In this document: positions 6,849-15,334 of the stretch, one piece after another | Numbering within the stretch: the first letter of the stretch is position 1 | Layout of the letters: every line of letters starts with the position of its first letter | Origin: an uncultured Phascolarctobacterium sp. | GTDB lineage: Bacteria; Bacillota; Negativicutes; Acidaminococcales; Acidaminococcaceae | Reading direction: 5' to 3' | Assembly (NCBI GenBank): GCA_947630795.1 | Contig: CANRJC010000009.1 | Coordinates: 1 to 64,000 of the forward strand | Length of the DNA stretch: 64,000 bases | Program-made: the position numbers and the translations under genes | Notes under the pieces: model-generated | Told to the model about the DNA's origin: nothing | Database searches by the model: none | What the model saw: only the letters and a program-made list of their open reading frames with translations

Positions 6849-8344
6849 CTCAGAAACACCTCCGGCAAGCCGACTTTAAGCACATCGGTGACGATGTCTC
6901 CGTTACAGAAGCCCAGCACCAAAATAGCCAAGCCCATCACCACGATAGGCACTGCCATCTCTATGGGCAGCCCCAACTTGGTGGACGGCGGCTGTATCTC
7001 GGTAAGAGAAGCCTCACGCTGCACGAACACCTGCTCGATGATGCGGAAGAAGTAGATGGCATTCAAGAGAGAGCTGATGACCAGCACGGCGATGTAAAAG
7101 TATTGAGCGCCGGTATAAGCACCTAACATCAAATACCATTTGCTGAAGAAGCCGCAGGTGGGAGGCAGGCCGATCATGGAGAGAGCAGCCAAGGTCAGGG
7201 TGACGGTACTGATGGGGATCTTTTTATGCATGCCCCCCAAACGGTAGAGGTTGACCTCGCCGAAGCGGTACTGGATGCCCCCGATCACCAAGAAGAGGGC
7301 GCTCTTCATGAACGCATGATTGATCATGTGCAGCACAGCGCCTATGAAGCCGTATAAATTGCCCATGGCCAAGCCGATGGCGATGTAGCCGATCTGAGCC
7401 ACGGAAGAATAGGCCAGCATGCGGCGAAAATCGAATTGGGCCAGCGCCATGATGGAACCTATCAAAATGCCGGCGATGCCCAACACTCCTATAACGTTGA
7501 GAGCGCTGTGGACCACCAGATTGTCAACATGGAAAATGTAGTAAAGGAAGCGGACCATAGCATAGGCCGGAGCCTTGCTCATGCAGCCGGCGATGAAGGC
7601 AGCCGCACCCGGATGGGAAAAGGTGTAGGCATCGGGTTGCCAGCCGTGCAAGGGGAAGAGGGCCATCTTGATGCCGAAGCCGATGATGAAGCAGGCCACA
7701 GCCATGGCAAAAAGAGGCGAATCCAAATGGGCCGCCACCAATTTGGCCAAGTCGGCCATGTTCAAGGTGCCGGTCATGGCGTAAAGATAGCCGACTCCCA
7801 AAAGGTAGAGGGAAGCGCCGATGGTGCCGATGAGCAAATATCTGAAAGCGGCCAGCATCGATTTTCGTCCGCCGAGGGCAATGAGGCCGTAGCCGGAAAG
7901 GCTCATGATCTCCAGATAAACGTAAAGGTTGAACACGTCACCGGTGATGATCATGCCGCAGAGGCCCACGCACAAGAGGCCGAAGAGAGTGTAATAACCG
8001 CCGAGGTGGAGCCAGTCTTCTCTCTTCACGAAAGGACGGCTGTAAATGCTCACCATCAAAGCGATGAAAGTCACCAGCACTGCCAGAACGCTGTTCAGCG
8101 GGTCCAAAACGAATTCGATGCCGATAGGAGGTTCCCAGCCGCCCATCCAATAATGGATGGCCTGACCGCCCGAGGCCAACACCTGCTTCAGCACTGTCGC
8201 CGCACTTATAAAAGCGCCGAAAATGGCGGCGATCACTATGTATGACCCTAAGTTACGGCTGATACGGCTGAAAAGCAGACAAAGAAGAGAGGCTGTCAGG
8301 GGCAAAAGAACGATGAAGACGGGCGCGTGTTGAACGAAATTCAT
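6845..8344 (-). CDS. mrpD: Na+/H+ antiporter subunit MrpD
   Basis: A 499-residue polytopic protein, the most typical MrpD of the three antiporter-like subunits. Glu145 (YVYLEIMSLSGYG), Lys226 and His233 (IKMALFPLHGWQPDAY) match the essential residues of the family. Position right after mrpC, with a 4-bp overlap, is the classical mrpC-mrpD order. Mrp complexes exchange Na+ (or K+) for protons across the cytoplasmic membrane and support pH and sodium homeostasis. Confidence 0.93.
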   Translation of the reverse strand: MNFVQHAPVFIVLLPLTASLLCLLFSRISRNLGSYIVIAAIFGAFISAATVLKQVLASGGQAIHYWMGGWEPPIGIEFVLDPLNSVLAVLVTFIALMVSIYSRPFVKREDWLHLGGYYTLFGLLCVGLCGMIITGDVFNLYVYLEIMSLSGYGLIALGGRKSMLAAFRYLLIGTIGASLYLLGVGYLYAMTGTLNMADLAKLVAAHLDSPLFAMAVACFIIGFGIKMALFPLHGWQPDAYTFSHPGAAAFIAGCMSKAPAYAMVRFLYYIFHVDNLVVHSALNVIGVLGIAGILIGSIMALAQFDFRRMLAYSSVAQIGYIAIGLAMGNLYGFIGAVLHMINHAFMKSALFLVIGGIQYRFGEVNLYRLGGMHKKIPISTVTLTLAALSMIGLPPTCGFFSKWYLMLGAYTGAQYFYIAVLVISSLLNAIYFFRIIEQVFVQREASLTEIQPPSTKLGLPIEMAVPIVVMGLAILVLGFCNGDIVTDVLKVGLPEVFLR

Positions 8345-8715
8345 TTTGACGCCCTCCTCAGTATCTCAACTTCCTCCAAAGAACCGAAGATCTCTTTGAT
8401 CCTCATCAAAAGGGCGATGGCCACGCCCGTAGTACCTAAACTTACTACGATGGCCGTCAGCATCAAGCCGTGGGGCAGCGGGTTGATGTAGGCATCGGGA
8501 TTCGTGGTGAGCCCGTTCTGGATGGGTATCATGCCTCCGTCTTTCTGAGCAAAGCACAGGTAAAAGAAGATGACAGCTACCTGCATCACGTTCATGGCCA
8601 TCAATTTTTTCATATAGTTTTTGCTCAAGACCATGCCGTAAACGCCTAGGAAGAACAGGATCATGACCAGAGCGTAAATGCCTCTGGTCTTCAGGAATTC
8701 ATTCAACATCTCCAT
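8341..8715 (-). CDS. mrpC: Na+/H+ antiporter subunit MrpC (NuoK-like)
   Basis: A 124-residue protein with three predicted membrane helices, homologous to NuoK of complex I. The third helix ends in LTAIVVSLGTTGVAIALLMRI, matching the MrpC/NuoK family pattern of a conserved LTxIVIxxAxxAxxLxL stretch. A GGGGGG-type ribosome site precedes the start. It overlaps mrpB by 17 bp and mrpD by 4 bp, indicating coupled translation. It is predicted to form part of the lateral proton path together with MrpA-C and MrpG. Confidence 0.9.
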   Translation of the reverse strand: MEMLNEFLKTRGIYALVMILFFLGVYGMVLSKNYMKKLMAMNVMQVAVIFFYLCFAQKDGGMIPIQNGLTTNPDAYINPLPHGLMLTAIVVSLGTTGVAIALLMRIKEIFGSLEEVEILRRASK

Positions 8716-9151
8716 TATCGGCCCCCCTCTTCACGATAGCATCCAGCAAGTTGATGATGGTCATCATCACACAGATGGCCACGCCTATCTCGATGAGGAA
8801 AATGCCCAGAGCATGCATCTCATGCTGCGGTTCCATGTGGATAGGCATGTAGTTGTAATCCAGAAAAAATTTCGCTCCGCCGAAAAGAGTGAGCCAGCCG
8901 GTGAAGGCGTAGATGAAAGTGCCTACGCCGGCCAAAACCACCGAGGTCTTGCCCAGCACGTTGAATTTGGCGTTTTCTCCCAAGATCAGGCGGCTCAAAA
9001 GAACGCCCACGGAAAGGACGGCACCTGCCTGGAAACCGCCGCCGGGAGAATATTCGCCCAAGCAGAGCACATAGATGGCATAGACGATGGTGAAGGGCAC
9101 CAGCAGCCTGAATGCCACATTGAGGATGAGACCGCCAAATGGTTCTTTCAT
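8699..9151 (-). CDS. mrpB: Na+/H+ antiporter subunit MrpB
   Basis: A 150-residue protein with about four membrane helices. The motif LGEYSPGGGFQAGAVL is the MnhB/MrpB family signature. The start at 9151 has AGAGG 7 nt upstream and overlaps the preceding stop as ATGA, so upstream in-frame starts are rejected. It is a structural membrane subunit of the antiporter complex. Confidence 0.92.
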   Translation of the reverse strand: MKEPFGGLILNVAFRLLVPFTIVYAIYVLCLGEYSPGGGFQAGAVLSVGVLLSRLILGENAKFNVLGKTSVVLAGVGTFIYAFTGWLTLFGGAKFFLDYNYMPIHMEPQHEMHALGIFLIEIGVAICVMMTIINLLDAIVKRGADNGDVE

Positions 9152-9465
9152 TTGATAACCTCTCCTTCCTCTCCGTCTTTCTCGGGCTTGCGCCCCATGG
9201 TGTTGCTGGTGAGCACCAGCACCGTGGTCACGCCGGCCAAGAACATTACCGAAGTCTCCCACATGGTATCAAAGCCTCTGTAGTCGATGATGACGCCGGT
9301 CACGATGTTGGGGGAGCCGGTGTCTTCGGCGCTGCGGGCAATGTAGACGGGGGTAACATGTTGATTAGGGGCCGTGTCTGCAGAGCCTATTTTCGGCAAA
9401 TAGGTGATCACCAAGCAGAAGAGCCCTGTCATGATAGCAAGTAAAACAGCAACCAGCCCTCGCAT
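9148..9465 (-). CDS. MrpA C-terminal/MbhE-like subunit
   Basis: A 105-residue protein with one N-terminal helix, an extracytoplasmic segment and one C-terminal helix. VTGVIIDYRGFDTMWE followed by a hydrophobic helix is the hallmark of the domain that follows DUF4040 in full-length MrpA and that is the separate MbhE subunit in membrane-bound hydrogenases. Here the domain is its own gene, ending in an ATGA overlap with mrpB. It is predicted to anchor MrpB within the complex. Confidence 0.82.
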   Translation of the reverse strand: MRGLVAVLLAIMTGLFCLVITYLPKIGSADTAPNQHVTPVYIARSAEDTGSPNIVTGVIIDYRGFDTMWETSVMFLAGVTTVLVLTSNTMGRKPEKDGEEGEVIK

Positions 9466-9707
9466 TATTTACACCACCTATCTATAGTCTTCAAAGAAGC
9501 TACGAAAAATACGGTGGAGATGCTCCCTATGACTGCCTCGGTGAAGGCCACGTCGGGAGAACCCATCATCAAATAAAGGAGCACGGCGGTAAAACTGAAG
9601 CCGCTGTAAATGATGGCCGCGCTGAGGATATCCTTGCAGAAGATCACGGCGCAGGTGATGGCGATGAGAAAGATCAATAAGATCGCTTCAATAATATATA
9701 TCTGCAT
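9465..9707 (-). CDS. DUF4040 subunit (MrpA C-terminal/MbhD-like)
   Basis: An 80-residue, three-helix protein. The motif MGSPDVAFTEAVIG is the NuoJ-like core of the MrpA C-terminal region, called MbhD in membrane-bound hydrogenases. The acidic residues within it are thought to lie on the lateral proton path. The start at 9707 is chosen because the family begins just before the first helix. It abuts the next gene (stop at 9465, shared with its start). Confidence 0.85.
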   Translation of the reverse strand: MQIYIIEAILLIFLIAITCAVIFCKDILSAAIIYSGFSFTAVLLYLMMGSPDVAFTEAVIGSISTVFFVASLKTIDRWCK

Positions 9708-9708
9708 C

Positions 9709-10116
9709 TCAGTTCCCCTCCTTCGCCGGCAAACTGCCCATGGGCTCGTTGGCGCTGCTCCCCTGAGGTTGGCCGCTGAGCACCTTGGGCGCATCTTTGG
9801 AAGCCAACGTCCACACAGGATGGCCCGACTTATAGGCTGCTTTGCCCAAAATGTGGCTGCCGATAGGATTGGCCAAGAAAACGATGAGGAAAACGAAGAC
9901 CATCTTCAAAGAGGTCAGCGTCAAGCCTTCGTAAATAATCAGGCCGATAAAAGACAACATACAGCCCAAAGTCTCGCTGTTGCCGGAAGCATGGACTCTG
10001 GTGTAAAAATCGGGCAGCCGCAGCATGCCTATGGCGGAGCCTATGAAGAAGACCAGCCCGCCCAAGAGAAAGAGAGCGGCGATGCCCTGCCTCAACATAT
10101 CCAAGGTAATGCTCAT
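9709..10116 (-). CDS. mrpG: Na+/H+ antiporter subunit MrpG
   Basis: A 135-residue protein with three helices, ending in a soluble tail. The segment GMLRLPDFYTRVHASGNSET is a near-perfect MrpG signature. GGGAGG lies just ahead of the start, which overlaps mrpF by 4 bp. The ~45-residue hydrophilic tail (from about residue 92) is longer than in many MrpG proteins. Confidence 0.93.
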   Translation of the reverse strand: MSITLDMLRQGIAALFLLGGLVFFIGSAIGMLRLPDFYTRVHASGNSETLGCMLSFIGLIIYEGLTLTSLKMVFVFLIVFLANPIGSHILGKAAYKSGHPVWTLASKDAPKVLSGQPQGSSANEPMGSLPAKEGN

Positions 10117-10376
10117 AGCTTCTTACCTCCCAGATATTTGGCCACGATGACAGAGCCGATGAAGCCCATCATCGCATAAGAGATGGCGATGTCCACATAC
10201 ATATCGGGACGCCCGTCCACGTAACCGAAAAGCACCAAAAGCAAGATCGTGTCGGCGCCGATGACGCCCAACCCGTTCATCCTGTCGTAAATGGTGGGCC
10301 CGTGAAAGAGCCTCTCCAGCATAGTGCCGATGATCAGAACTATGCCGAACATCACGATGATGAAGATTATCTTCAT
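10113..10376 (-). CDS. mrpF: Na+/H+ antiporter subunit MrpF
   Basis: An 87-residue, three-helix protein of the MrpF/MnhF family. The loop GPTIYDRMNGLGVIGADTIL between helices one and two, carrying conserved Asp residues, identifies it. It overlaps mrpE and mrpG by 4 bp each and has GGAGG upstream of its ATG. Confidence 0.93.
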   Translation of the reverse strand: MKIIFIIVMFGIVLIIGTMLERLFHGPTIYDRMNGLGVIGADTILLLVLFGYVDGRPDMYVDIAISYAMMGFIGSVIVAKYLGGKKL

Positions 10377-10942
10377 GCCGGCACCTCCTCTTCCGCTACG
10401 GCAAACTGCAGAGGCTCATCGAAGAGCCAAGCCACTTTCTTCTGCATGGACCCGTCCAAAACTCCCGAGGCCGCGCCGGGGGTGAGGGCGTGTATCTCAA
10501 ACAGTCCGTCGTCCGTGACATTGATGGTCACCGTGCCCGGAGTCAAGGTGATGCTGTCGGCCAGCACTATCGAAGCCATGGGGTTCTCCGCTTTGAAGTA
10601 AAAGCGCACCACCTTGGGGTCGATGGCCATCACCTGTCCGGTAGTTGCCAAAAGCACGTCTATGTTGGCCAAGATCAATTGCCACAGCAGCCACACGGAA
10701 TAGTTTAAAAGTTTGAAGACGGAGATGCCCAGCACGTAGTATCTCTTATCGCCGGCCTTGTTGGGCACCAGCATCAACGGATAGGTTATCCACACCGTTA
10801 CGGCGCTGGTGAGCAGGCCGTAGACGATGAACTTCGTTTCCGTCCTGCCTGCCAAAGCCATCCAAAAGGCGAACAGCAGAAGAAAGAGACAACTTTTGTG
10901 CAACAGCGGGGAACCGACTACATTTTGTTCTTCCTTAAACAC
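10373..10942 (-). CDS. mrpE: Na+/H+ antiporter subunit MrpE, first gene of the operon
   Basis: A 189-residue MrpE/MnhE-family protein. Two to three N-terminal helices are followed by the cytoplasmic domain containing VRFYFKAENPMASIVLADSI, then TLTPGTVTINV, a family hallmark. A GTG start at 10942 is preferred because AAAGGTGG lies 5 nt upstream; the earlier GTG at 10951 is inside that ribosome site. The first ~15 residues are poorly conserved. Its position directly after a terminator-bearing leader suggests that the whole operon is controlled by read-through. Confidence 0.88.
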   Translation of the reverse strand: MFKEEQNVVGSPLLHKSCLFLLLFAFWMALAGRTETKFIVYGLLTSAVTVWITYPLMLVPNKAGDKRYYVLGISVFKLLNYSVWLLWQLILANIDVLLATTGQVMAIDPKVVRFYFKAENPMASIVLADSITLTPGTVTINVTDDGLFEIHALTPGAASGVLDGSMQKKVAWLFDEPLQFAVAEEEVPA

Positions 10943-11002
10943 GGTTACCACCTTTCTTTATCGTTATGCTCAAAACGGCATCACAGTTTGAAAAACAGCG
11001 GA

Positions 11003-11125
11003 GAAAATAAGAAAAGCCAGTTTCATCGGGCTATGAAACCGGCAGGGGCCGTCTGCTCTGCTGACCTTTGCAGAATCCCCTCGATCGCAAGCCAACTGAA
11101 AAAACCGAAAACGGCACAAAACACA
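11003..11125 (-). promoter_or_regulatory. Structured leader with terminator before the mrp operon (possible riboswitch)
   Basis: Read on the minus strand, an inner CTGC/GCAG hairpin is enclosed by GAGGGG pairing with GGCCCCT. A strong stem follows directly (GCCGGTTTCAT/ATGAAACTGGC, 11016-11043) with TTTTCTTATTTT behind it. The terminator ends about 60 nt before the mrpE start, while murI ends ~170 nt upstream of it. So it is either the murI terminator plus spacer, or a leader with an aptamer-like fold controlling the operon. I could not match it to a named riboswitch class. Confidence 0.55.
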
Positions 11126-11210
11126 TATTCATATCAATAAACAAAAAAAATATTAGACATCGGCGGAAAAAATCCTGCCGTTCATAAATGATTGTGAAAT
11201 TTTTTTAAAT

Positions 11211-12032
11211 TTACTTTGACGGAAGTGTAACCATTCTGAAATCGCACTCCCGCTCCGACAGCATATGTGCGGCTAAACGTTTCACTCTTTCTATATCGGC
11301 GGTGCAGCAAACGGTGACGCTGCCTTTTGTCTTCTTCTCGTTCAGCAGGCCCTCTCCCTCGAGCTGCTGCCGGCAAAGAAGGGCGGTGGCCTCTGCGGGA
11401 TCGATGACGGTGACCGCAGAGCCGAGAGCGGCCTGCAATTCTTTTTGCAAAAAGGGGTAGTGAGTGCAAGAGAGACACACGGCATCCACGCCGGCTTCTT
11501 TCAACGGCCGCGTATATTCGTCGACGGCAGAGTCGAGCTCCGGCCCGGTGAAGCGCTCCCCTTCCACGAGGGGGACGAACTTGGGGCAGGGCACGGGATA
11601 AACTTGTACAGCAGGGTCGATAGCCTCTAAAGCTTTTTTGTGCATGGCGGAGGCAACGGTGAAGGGCGTGGCCATGATGCCGATCTTTTTATTTTTGGCG
11701 GCTGCCAAAAGCTGCTGCTCTCCTTTGCTCATGCCCACCAAGACGAAGGGATGGGCTTTTTGCAGACGGTCGCAGCCTAAAGCGGTGATGGTGTTGCAGG
11801 CCAACACTACCTGTTTAACTTTTTGTTCTTCCAAATAGCAGAGCATTTCTTCCACGAATTTTCTTATCTCTTCTTCTGCTCTGGTCCCGTAGGGGGTGCG
11901 GGCGGTGTCGCCGAGGTAGAGGAGATCTTCGTGGGGAAGTTCCTGCACGAGAGCTTTGAGGACGGAGAGCCCGCCTACGCCGCTGTCTAATACTCCGATC
12001 GGTCTGTCTTGCAAATGTTTTTTGTCCGGCAT
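11211..12032 (-). CDS. murI: Glutamate racemase
   Basis: A cytosolic cofactor-independent racemase supplying D-glutamate for peptidoglycan. The 273-residue product carries the catalytic cysteine pair, Cys79 (LACNT) and Cys189 (LSCTHYPFL). It also has the substrate-binding DSGVGGLSV (residues 16-24) and GDTARTPYGTR (41-51). GGAGG lies 7 nt upstream of the ATG. It probably forms a single transcription unit or a short one with the SDR gene, from which it is separated by a weak hairpin. Confidence 0.95.
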   Translation of the reverse strand: MPDKKHLQDRPIGVLDSGVGGLSVLKALVQELPHEDLLYLGDTARTPYGTRAEEEIRKFVEEMLCYLEEQKVKQVVLACNTITALGCDRLQKAHPFVLVGMSKGEQQLLAAAKNKKIGIMATPFTVASAMHKKALEAIDPAVQVYPVPCPKFVPLVEGERFTGPELDSAVDEYTRPLKEAGVDAVCLSCTHYPFLQKELQAALGSAVTVIDPAEATALLCRQQLEGEGLLNEKKTKGSVTVCCTADIERVKRLAAHMLSERECDFRMVTLPSK

Positions 12033-12134
12033 GTCATGCCCTCCTCTTTTTTAAGAAAACGACCGGCTTTGAAGCGTTTGTCGAAAATTTTTCATCTTCT
12101 CGTAAAAGCCTGCGCTTTTTTTCAAAACAGCAAA

Positions 12135-12152
12135 GGCCCGCAAGAACGGGCT
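12135..12152 (-). terminator. Weak hairpin between the SDR gene and murI
   Basis: AGCCCG/CGGGCC(T) stem on the minus strand, followed by TTTGCTGTTTTG. The T run is interrupted, so it may only partly terminate transcription. Confidence 0.4.
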
Positions 12153-12167
12153 CGAAAAATTTTTTAC

Positions 12168-12917
12168 TTAAGCCGTGAGGCCCCCGTCCACGCTGACGAT
12201 GCTGCCGGTCATGAAGCCGTTGGCGGGAGAAAGCAGCGAACAGATGACGTGGGCCACTTCTTCTGCTTTGGCTATCCGTCCCAAAGGATAAACTGCTTCC
12301 ATATCCGCCCTGCTGTAAGGAGCGCCGACCAATTGCGCTTCCGCTAATGGGGTATCCGCATCGCCGGGGCAGACGCAGTTGACTCTCACCCGGGGAGCCA
12401 AGTCCAGGGCCAAAGCTTTGGTGAGGGCCACCACCGCTCCTTTGGACGCACAATAAAGGGGACAATTGCGATTTCCCTTTAAGCCGGCATCGGAGGCTAC
12501 GGTGCAGACGGCGGCGTTCTCGCCGAAATAGGGCAGAGCTGCGGCGATAGCATAAAAAGTGCCCTTCACGTTCACCGCCATCATAGCGTCAAAAGCCTCG
12601 TCGTCGATATTTTGCAGCGGCCCTTCCCGATAAAAGCCGGCGCTGGTCAGCAAAAGATGGATGGGCCCGCTCTCGGCGGCGGCGGCCATGGCTTTTTCGC
12701 AAGCTCTTTTGTCTTCAACGTCACAGCGGATATAAGTCACTTTGTTTTTCGCCGCAGCCTTTGCTTCAACGAGAGCTTTCGCTCCTCGTTCTTCGTTTCT
12801 TCCCAATATATATACCGCGGCGCCGTCGGCGGCCAACAATTTTGCCGCAGCCAAGCCCAGGCCCGAAGTCCCTCCCGTTATCACCGCCGTAAGTCCGGCG
12901 CAACCGTAGTCGGCCAT
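12168..12917 (-). CDS. Short-chain dehydrogenase/reductase (SDR)
   Basis: A 249-residue NAD(P)-dependent oxidoreductase of the classical SDR type, similar to FabG-like enzymes. It has the cofactor motif TGGTSGLG (residues 15-22), the active-site YCASK with a conserved upstream serine (TVASDAGLKG), and the C-terminal GSIVSVDGG. An Arg after the second beta strand (LGRNEERG) hints at NADP use. Substrate cannot be inferred. The downstream neighbour is murI. Confidence 0.88.
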   Translation of the reverse strand: MADYGCAGLTAVITGGTSGLGLAAAKLLAADGAAVYILGRNEERGAKALVEAKAAAKNKVTYIRCDVEDKRACEKAMAAAAESGPIHLLLTSAGFYREGPLQNIDDEAFDAMMAVNVKGTFYAIAAALPYFGENAAVCTVASDAGLKGNRNCPLYCASKGAVVALTKALALDLAPRVRVNCVCPGDADTPLAEAQLVGAPYSRADMEAVYPLGRIAKAEEVAHVICSLLSPANGFMTGSIVSVDGGLTA

Positions 12918-12969
12918 TTTCCCGCTCCTCTAAGCTGAATGTTCGCATTTTTTGCCGCAAATATCTTTC

Positions 12970-14526
12970 TCAGACCTCTGCCGTCTCCAACGGCGGCGGC
13001 AACTTCACGATGACAGTGGTGAAACTTCCCAACTCGCTCAAAAGTTCCAACTTCATATCGTGGCGCAGGGCGATCTCTTTGGCGATGGCCAGCCCCAAGC
13101 CGCTGCCTTCTTCGTCGTTTTCGCCGGCCCTGCTGTAAAATTTGTCGAAAGCGTGGGTCACTTCTTCTTCGCTCATCCCCCGGCCGTGATCGGTGACCCG
13201 CACTTCTCTGCCCTGCAGGCAGAGCTCCAATTTGCTCTTCGCCGGCGAAAATTTTATGCCGTTATTGATGAAGATCAACAGCAGCTGCCGCAGCCGCCCG
13301 TAGTCGCCCTTTAAAAGGAAGACATCTCGATCCAGCTGCAGACTGACTTCCATCTCTTTTTCTCTGCCCAGCTGTCTTGCGGCTCTGGCCGCATCACGCA
13401 GCACATCGCACAAATTTATCAAACTTTTTTCGATCTTGTAATCCGGGTTCTGCAGGCGCGAATATTCCAAAAGATCGTCGATCAACCGCTCTAAAGTTTT
13501 CGTTTCTCTGATGATGCTGCTGCGGTAGGCGGCCACCTGTTCGGGCTCGGTCACCACTCCTTCGGCCAAAGCTTCCAAACTGCTGCGGATGACGGTCACC
13601 GGCGTGCGCAGCTCGTGAGAAACGTTGGAGAAAAAATCTTTGCGCAGCTGCTCCAGCTTCAGGCTCTCTTTTTCGGCGGCGGCCAAGCGGGCGGCCAACG
13701 TGTCCAAAGTGTTGGCCAAGTCTCCGATCTCGTCGTCCTGTTCGATCCGGCAGCGGGCGTCGTAATCTTTATCGGCGAGACGCAGGGCGATGGAGCGCAT
13801 CTTGTTGAGAGAATCGGTGATGTGCCACGACATGGGCACGATGAAAACGGCGATCAAAAGACAGGCTGCCAGGGCGCTGATCAAAAGCACTTTGCCGGCT
13901 AAAGCAGCCGCCTCGTCGCTTCCTAAGGCCAAAGCCTGCACCAAGAGCACGGCCCGTGTCGCCCCCTCTTGATTTTTGATGGGAGTGACCACCGTCAAAA
14001 CTTCTTCGCCCCAACTTTCGTCCATTTCCTCGACGATCGTTTTTTCGCCGCGAAAAGCTTTTTCTACCGCCTGCTTCACTTTGGGGCTCAATTGTTCAAA
14101 AGCTTCTTTGCGATCTGCGGGCAGAGGTCTGATCCGTGCATGCTCGTGTTTTTCTTTATGCTTTTTTCGCTGTTCGACGGCTTTCAGATTCAAAGACAGT
14201 TCTCTGTTGCTGTCCACCACCCACACCAAACCGGGAGTCACATCGTCCAAAAAATTCAAAAAAGGATTTTTCGCCAGATTATCGCCGTAATATTTCTCCA
14301 TCACCGGCAAATTTCTGCGGATGGTGCGGCTGAGGCGGACAGACTGAGCCTGCATTTGATTTTTCTTTAAGATGACGGTCTGAGCTCTGAGGAAATAGGC
14401 GAAGCACAGGCCCAAAAAAATGCAAAAAAGGACGATGATGAGGCTGAAGTAGCGTAACTGCCGCCTGGCGATACGGTTTTTTCTGAAGTTGCCCGGAGAA
14501 AAACAACCGAAAAGATCCACAGCCAT
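12970..14526 (-). CDS. Sensor histidine kinase (PhoR/WalK-like)
   Basis: A 518-residue membrane sensor kinase. TM helix 1 (about residues 27-47) and TM2 (about 212-232) flank a ~165-residue extracytoplasmic sensor with a lysine/histidine-rich stretch (EQRKKHKEKHEHARIR). A HAMP linker follows (about 233-285). The HisKA phospho-acceptor is His304 in FFSNVSHELRTPVT. ATP-binding boxes are N (FINNGIKFSP), G1 (TDHGRGM) and G2 (EGSGLGLAIAKE). It lies 6 nt after its response regulator and is surely its partner. The signal is unknown; the Lys/His-rich stretch might sense ions or surface charge. Confidence 0.93.
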   Translation of the reverse strand: MAVDLFGCFSPGNFRKNRIARRQLRYFSLIIVLFCIFLGLCFAYFLRAQTVILKKNQMQAQSVRLSRTIRRNLPVMEKYYGDNLAKNPFLNFLDDVTPGLVWVVDSNRELSLNLKAVEQRKKHKEKHEHARIRPLPADRKEAFEQLSPKVKQAVEKAFRGEKTIVEEMDESWGEEVLTVVTPIKNQEGATRAVLLVQALALGSDEAAALAGKVLLISALAACLLIAVFIVPMSWHITDSLNKMRSIALRLADKDYDARCRIEQDDEIGDLANTLDTLAARLAAAEKESLKLEQLRKDFFSNVSHELRTPVTVIRSSLEALAEGVVTEPEQVAAYRSSIIRETKTLERLIDDLLEYSRLQNPDYKIEKSLINLCDVLRDAARAARQLGREKEMEVSLQLDRDVFLLKGDYGRLRQLLLIFINNGIKFSPAKSKLELCLQGREVRVTDHGRGMSEEEVTHAFDKFYSRAGENDEEGSGLGLAIAKEIALRHDMKLELLSELGSFTTVIVKLPPPLETAEV

Positions 14527-14532
14527 CCGTCC

Positions 14533-15225
14533 TTATTTCGTATATTCGAATTTGTAGCCCTTGCCCCACACGGTCTTGATGTCCCACTCGGGATGGGGAT
14601 AAGCGGCCAGTTTGGCCCGCAGCCTTTTGATGTGAGAATCCACCGTGCGGCTGTCGCCTTCGTAATCGTAGCCCCAAATGCTGTCCAAAAGATTGTCGCG
14701 GGTGAAAGTTTTGGAGCTGTTGCGAGCCATCACGTCCAAAAGCTCGATCTCTTTTTTGGTGAGGGGCACTTCCTCCAGACCGATGCGGACGCTGTATTTG
14801 TCCATATCGATGTAGAGGTCGCCCACTTCGAAAATGTTGTGGGCGCTCTGCTCCTGCTGCCGCACCCGCCGCAGCACGGCCTTCACTCTGGCCATCACTT
14901 CGCTGGCGGAAAAAGGCTTCAGCACGTAATCGTCGGCCCCCAATTCCAGCCCCATGATCCGCTCGTAATCTTCCCCTTTGGCGGTGACCATGATGATGGG
15001 CACCATGGACTGCCGCCGCAGGCGGCGGCACACTTCGAAGCCGTCGGTTTTGGGCATCATCACGTCCAAAAGGCAGATGGCTATCTCGCTGCTGTAGGTG
15101 GCGAAGGCGGCCAAAGCTTCTTCGCCGTCGTAGGCCACGACGGGCTCAAAGCCCGCCTGCTTGGCGTAAGCGGCGAGGATGTCGGTTATCTGCCTGTTGT
15201 CGTCGGCGATCAGCATCTTCTTCAT
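14533..15225 (-). CDS. OmpR/PhoB-family response regulator
   Basis: A 230-residue DNA-binding regulator. The receiver domain has the acidic pair IADDN, phospho-acceptor Asp54 (LLDVMMPKTDG), Thr in MVTAKG and Lys in VLKPFSASE. The C-terminal winged helix contains LTKKEIELLDVMARN and the family-typical SRTVDSHIKRLRAKL. Start 15225 is preferred over 15234 because GAAGG sits 9 nt upstream of it. It is first in an operon with the histidine kinase. Confidence 0.94.
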   Translation of the reverse strand: MKKMLIADDNRQITDILAAYAKQAGFEPVVAYDGEEALAAFATYSSEIAICLLDVMMPKTDGFEVCRRLRRQSMVPIIMVTAKGEDYERIMGLELGADDYVLKPFSASEVMARVKAVLRRVRQQEQSAHNIFEVGDLYIDMDKYSVRIGLEEVPLTKKEIELLDVMARNSSKTFTRDNLLDSIWGYDYEGDSRTVDSHIKRLRAKLAAYPHPEWDIKTVWGKGYKFEYTK

Positions 15226-15334
15226 CTGCAGCATCCTTCGGAGAGAGCGATATTTTTCTAATTATACCACAAAGAGAAAGCACGGGGCAATGCAAAGGGC
15301 GGCTTTAAGAAAAAGAGGGAGCTTTGAGCGCGGT

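Noticed and set aside
3363-10942. Membrane-bound hydrogenase (Mbh) operon
   Set aside because: No NiFe large or small subunit, maturation or ferredoxin gene follows; only the antiporter arm is present.
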